Positions 14,507 through 18,763 of a stretch of 18,763 nt of DNA are shown here, piece after piece. A program made the translations under genes and the position numbers. The DNA comes from an uncultured Holophagaceae bacterium. Lineage in GTDB: Bacteria; Acidobacteriota; Holophagae; Holophagales; Holophagaceae. Under the pieces are notes generated by a model that saw nothing but the letters and a program-made list of their open reading frames with translations, ran no database searches and had not been told where the DNA came from. Each line of letters starts with the position of its first letter. The first letter of the stretch is position 1. Where the stretch lies: positions 1 to 18,763 of the forward strand of contig CAIYNT010000214.1 of assembly GCA_903927605.1 (NCBI GenBank), written 5' to 3'.

Positions 14507-15460
14507 CTATTTCTTCGGCTCTCCGGCTTTCACTCTCAGCCACGGGGGCACGGTGGTGGCGCCGGTTTCGTGGCGGTAGAAGGCGGCGGTGATCTCGGCG
14601 CCGAGCAGGAGGATGGCGCAACTGTAGTAGAGGAAAGTGAGGCCGGCGACGATGCCCAGCAGGGAGCCGTACATGATGCCCCAGGTCATGGTGTGCTTGA
14701 GGTAGACGCCGAAGCCCCACTTTGCCAGCCACCAGAGCGCCGTGGCGACGGCTGCGCCGAGAAAGGCATGGCGGAACCGCACGTGCAGGCGGGGTAAGTA
14801 CTGAAGCACCATCGTCATCACGACCAGAGCCGCGAGGGGCGCCAGGTAGGGCAGCAGGTCGGTCTGCTTCCAGGGGAGGAGCTTCCTCAGTGCCCCGCCG
14901 ATGAGCACGGCCAGAAAGAGGACCATCACCAGCACGCCGACCACCAGGAAGATCACCTGGCGCAGCAGGTGGTTCTTGCGGGTCTGCCGGTGCTTCTTGA
15001 TGCGCAGGCCGAAGACGTGGGCGAGGCTGGTGTCCAGCTGGCTGATGGCCCAGTAACTGCCGAAGAGCAGCACGCCCCAGGAGAGGCCCATGCCGCCGAT
15101 CTTCTGGCTGTTGGCGAACGCGTCGTAGACCAGCTCGCGGGGCAGGTAAGGCACGATCTCCTGCAATGTCTTCAAGGTGCCAGGTCCGTAAGCGCGGCTC
15201 CCCAGGATGGCGCCCAGCAGCTTGAACAGCAGCGTGGACAGGGGCACCAGGCTGACGATGACCCAGAAACTGAGACCCGCGGCATAACTCAGGCAGTCGT
15301 TCTTCTGGTACCGGCCGAGCACCTCGAAGACAAAGGCTCCCGTGCGACCCAGCGGCGGCACCACACTGGCCAGCTCATGCCACAGGCCCACGATGATCCG
15401 CCCGGCCCGTTCCCAGCCCGCCTTCAGCGCGGCCCAGGGACCCAGAACCTGCTCGGCCAC
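14507..15460 (-). CDS. YihY/BrkB-family inner membrane protein
   Basis: This 317-aa integral membrane protein belongs to the YihY/BrkB (formerly 'ribonuclease BN') family. Its biochemical function is not established; the RNase BN label was a historical misassignment. About six hydrophobic segments fall near residues 59-84, 124-142, 167-190, 203-220, 231-255 and 261-292. Family hallmarks are LSYAAGLSFWVIVSLVPL (57-74), and YGSLLGIVAGLTFLYYSCAI (264-283) followed by LLLGAEITAAF. The N-terminal ~45 residues and the basic tail are likely cytoplasmic. The start is GTG at 15460, with AGGGGG 5 nt upstream. That ribosome site overlaps the end of the small upstream membrane gene (8 nt gap), so the two are probably co-transcribed. 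Confidence 0.9.
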   Translation of the reverse strand: MAEQVLGPWAALKAGWERAGRIIVGLWHELASVVPPLGRTGAFVFEVLGRYQKNDCLSYAAGLSFWVIVSLVPLSTLLFKLLGAILGSRAYGPGTLKTLQEIVPYLPRELVYDAFANSQKIGGMGLSWGVLLFGSYWAISQLDTSLAHVFGLRIKKHRQTRKNHLLRQVIFLVVGVLVMVLFLAVLIGGALRKLLPWKQTDLLPYLAPLAALVVMTMVLQYLPRLHVRFRHAFLGAAVATALWWLAKWGFGVYLKHTMTWGIMYGSLLGIVAGLTFLYYSCAILLLGAEITAAFYRHETGATTVPPWLRVKAGEPKK

Positions 15461-15468
15461 AGCACCCC

Positions 15469-15669
15469 CTAGAAGCGGACCGGGTGCCGGGGCAGCAGGT
15501 ACATCAGCCAGGCCAAAACCAGCCCAATGCCGATGAGCCCGGCCACATGCTTCAGGATCGAGGCCCGGGTCCGCTCCGGCCGCGTCGTGGGATGCAGCAG
15601 CCCCAGCACCAGAGCGATGCCCATGCCCATGACGAAGAAGTGGATGACGTGGCTGGCGAGAAAGCGCAT
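15469..15669 (-). CDS. Small two-helix membrane protein, function unknown
   Basis: I do not recognise this 66-aa protein. It has two hydrophobic helices, about residues 8-25 (VIHFFVMGMGIALVLGLL) and 41-59 (HVAGLIGIGLVLAWLMYLL), joined by a basic linker (TTRPERTRASILK) and ending in RHPVRF. The hairpin topology has its basic loop probably in the cytoplasm. The ATG at 15669 lacks a clear ribosome site and follows directly on the repeat-rich spacer after lon. It ends 8 nt before the BrkB-family start, which implies co-transcription and perhaps a shared membrane role. Codon third positions are GC-rich, supporting a real gene. Confidence 0.7.
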   Translation of the reverse strand: MRFLASHVIHFFVMGMGIALVLGLLHPTTRPERTRASILKHVAGLIGIGLVLAWLMYLLPRHPVRF

Positions 15670-15676
15670 GGCATCA

Positions 15677-15762
15677 GGCTATCAGCTATCGGCTATCAGC
15701 TGTCAGCCCTCGACGGGAAGGTCGCGCCCTAACCGATAGCTGAAAGCTGGCGGCTGACAGCT
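15677..15762. repeat. Degenerate GCTATC(A/G)-type repeat cluster between lon and the small membrane gene
   Basis: GGCTATCAGCT occurs at 15677-15687 and again at 15691-15701 (14-bp period). AGCTGTCAGCC (15698-15708) has a perfect inverted copy GGCTGACAGCT (15752-15762), and AGCTATCGG (15684-15692) has an inverted copy CCGATAGCT (15733-15741). The two inverted pairs interleave rather than nest, so only one can fold as a simple hairpin. The cluster fills nearly the whole 98-bp gap. It may end lon transcription or be a mobile or slippage-derived intergenic repeat. Confidence 0.6.
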
Positions 15763-15767
15763 CTGTT

Positions 15768-18200
<2,433 letters not shown>

Positions 18201-18213
18201 GGAGGGCCTCGCC

Positions 18214-18763
18214 TCAGCCGGCGGCTGAAATCGGGTGGGAGGGAAGGCCCAGCACCTCTTCGACCTTCTGGCGAGTGATGCGGAGGGTCTCCCTAGTGGT
18301 GCGCTTCTCGGAGGGCAACTCGTACATGGGTTCCAGCAGGATCTGCTCCACCAGGCTGCGGAGCCCGCGGGCGCCCAGCTTGCGCGTGAGGGCCTGCTCG
18401 GCGATGGCATCAATGGCGCCGTCCTCGAAGCTCAGATCCACATCGTCCATGTCGAAGAGCTTCACAAACTGCTTGGTGATGGCATTCTTCGGCTGGGTGA
18501 GGATGGCGACGAGGGCCTCGCGGTCCAGGGGGGTGAGACCCGCCACCACGGGCAGGCGGCCCACCAGTTCGGGGATGAGGCCGAACTTGATGATGTCCTC
18601 GGGCTCCACTAGGCGGAGCAGGTTCTCCTTATCCTCCTTGGAAGAGGGCGTACTGCCGAAACCCACGGCCTTGGCGCGGATGCGCTGCTTGATGATGTCC
18701 TCGATGCCCACGAAGGCGCCGCCGCAGATGAACAGGATGTGGCTGGTGTCCAGCTGGATGAAC
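18214..18763 (-). CDS. clpX: ClpX, ATP-dependent Clp protease ATP-binding subunit (C-terminal part)
   Basis: The gene enters from beyond the right edge; 182 codons are present. ClpX is the hexameric AAA+ unfoldase that feeds substrates to ClpP. Visible family segments in order are [20 protein letters not shown] (central AAA+ region), [52 protein letters not shown] and the sensor-2 motif [25 protein letters not shown]. The zinc-binding N-terminus, Walker A/B and pore loop lie outside the window. It is directly upstream of lon in the common (tig-clpP-)clpX-lon order. tig and clpP, if present, would be further right. Confidence 0.95.
   Translation of the reverse strand, partial: FIQLDTSHILFICGGAFVGIEDIIKQRIRAKAVGFGSTPSSKEDKENLLRLVEPEDIIKFGLIPELVGRLPVVAGLTPLDREALVAILTQPKNAITKQFVKLFDMDDVDLSFEDGAIDAIAEQALTRKLGARGLRSLVEQILLEPMYELPSEKRTTRETLRITRQKVEEVLGLPSHPISAAG

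Noticed and set aside
18201..18413. 71-residue N-terminal extension of Lon
   Set aside because: It overlaps the clpX 3' end in another frame, is Trp/Arg/Ser-rich and unlike Lon; the TTG at 18200 gives the normal N-terminus.

Overview
The window is about 18.8 kb of high-GC DNA. It is densely coding on both strands and contains no rRNA, tRNA or CRISPR. The clpX-lon order, the addB-addA pair, TTG/GTG starts with purine-rich ribosome sites and the high-GC codon choice suggest a free-living Gram-negative-type bacterium. Acidobacteriota of the Holophaga/Geothrix kind is my best guess, from general resemblance only.

Left part (1-3948), the most interesting region: a full-length LanB-type lanthipeptide dehydratase (808-3948, +) faces a divergent 51-codon gene (446-601, -). 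That gene has the look of a RiPP precursor: a good ribosome site, strong codon bias, a leader-like LSFRKESI segment and a tail in which Ser/Thr occupies every second position (SITVTYTATNA). It has no cysteine, and no LanC cyclase, protease or exporter is visible. The pair may therefore make a dehydrated but lanthionine-free peptide; the left edge of the window cuts off further context. Downstream of the precursor lie a doubtful small membrane ORF and a large hairpin (7-53).

Middle-left (4012-6117, -): a two-gene operon of an aldo/keto reductase and an Old Yellow Enzyme-type flavin oxidoreductase with a C-terminal cysteine cluster, convergent with lanB. It may be housekeeping redox metabolism; a role as peptide tailoring enzymes is speculation.

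Middle (6359-13955, +): an AddB-like protein (nuclease and Fe-S cysteines, no visible Walker A) and an AddA-like helicase-nuclease, separated by one base, form a double-strand-break repair complex. Pyruvate kinase follows, with a palindrome over its likely promoter.

13956-14500 is non-coding or decayed: palindromes, two adjacent strong hairpins and the C-terminal stub of an IS5-like transposase.

Right part (14507-18763, -): clpX (5' end cut by the window edge), lon, a repeat-rich spacer, a small two-helix membrane protein and a YihY/BrkB-family membrane protein. ClpX and Lon are the ATP-dependent protein quality-control enzymes commonly encoded together.
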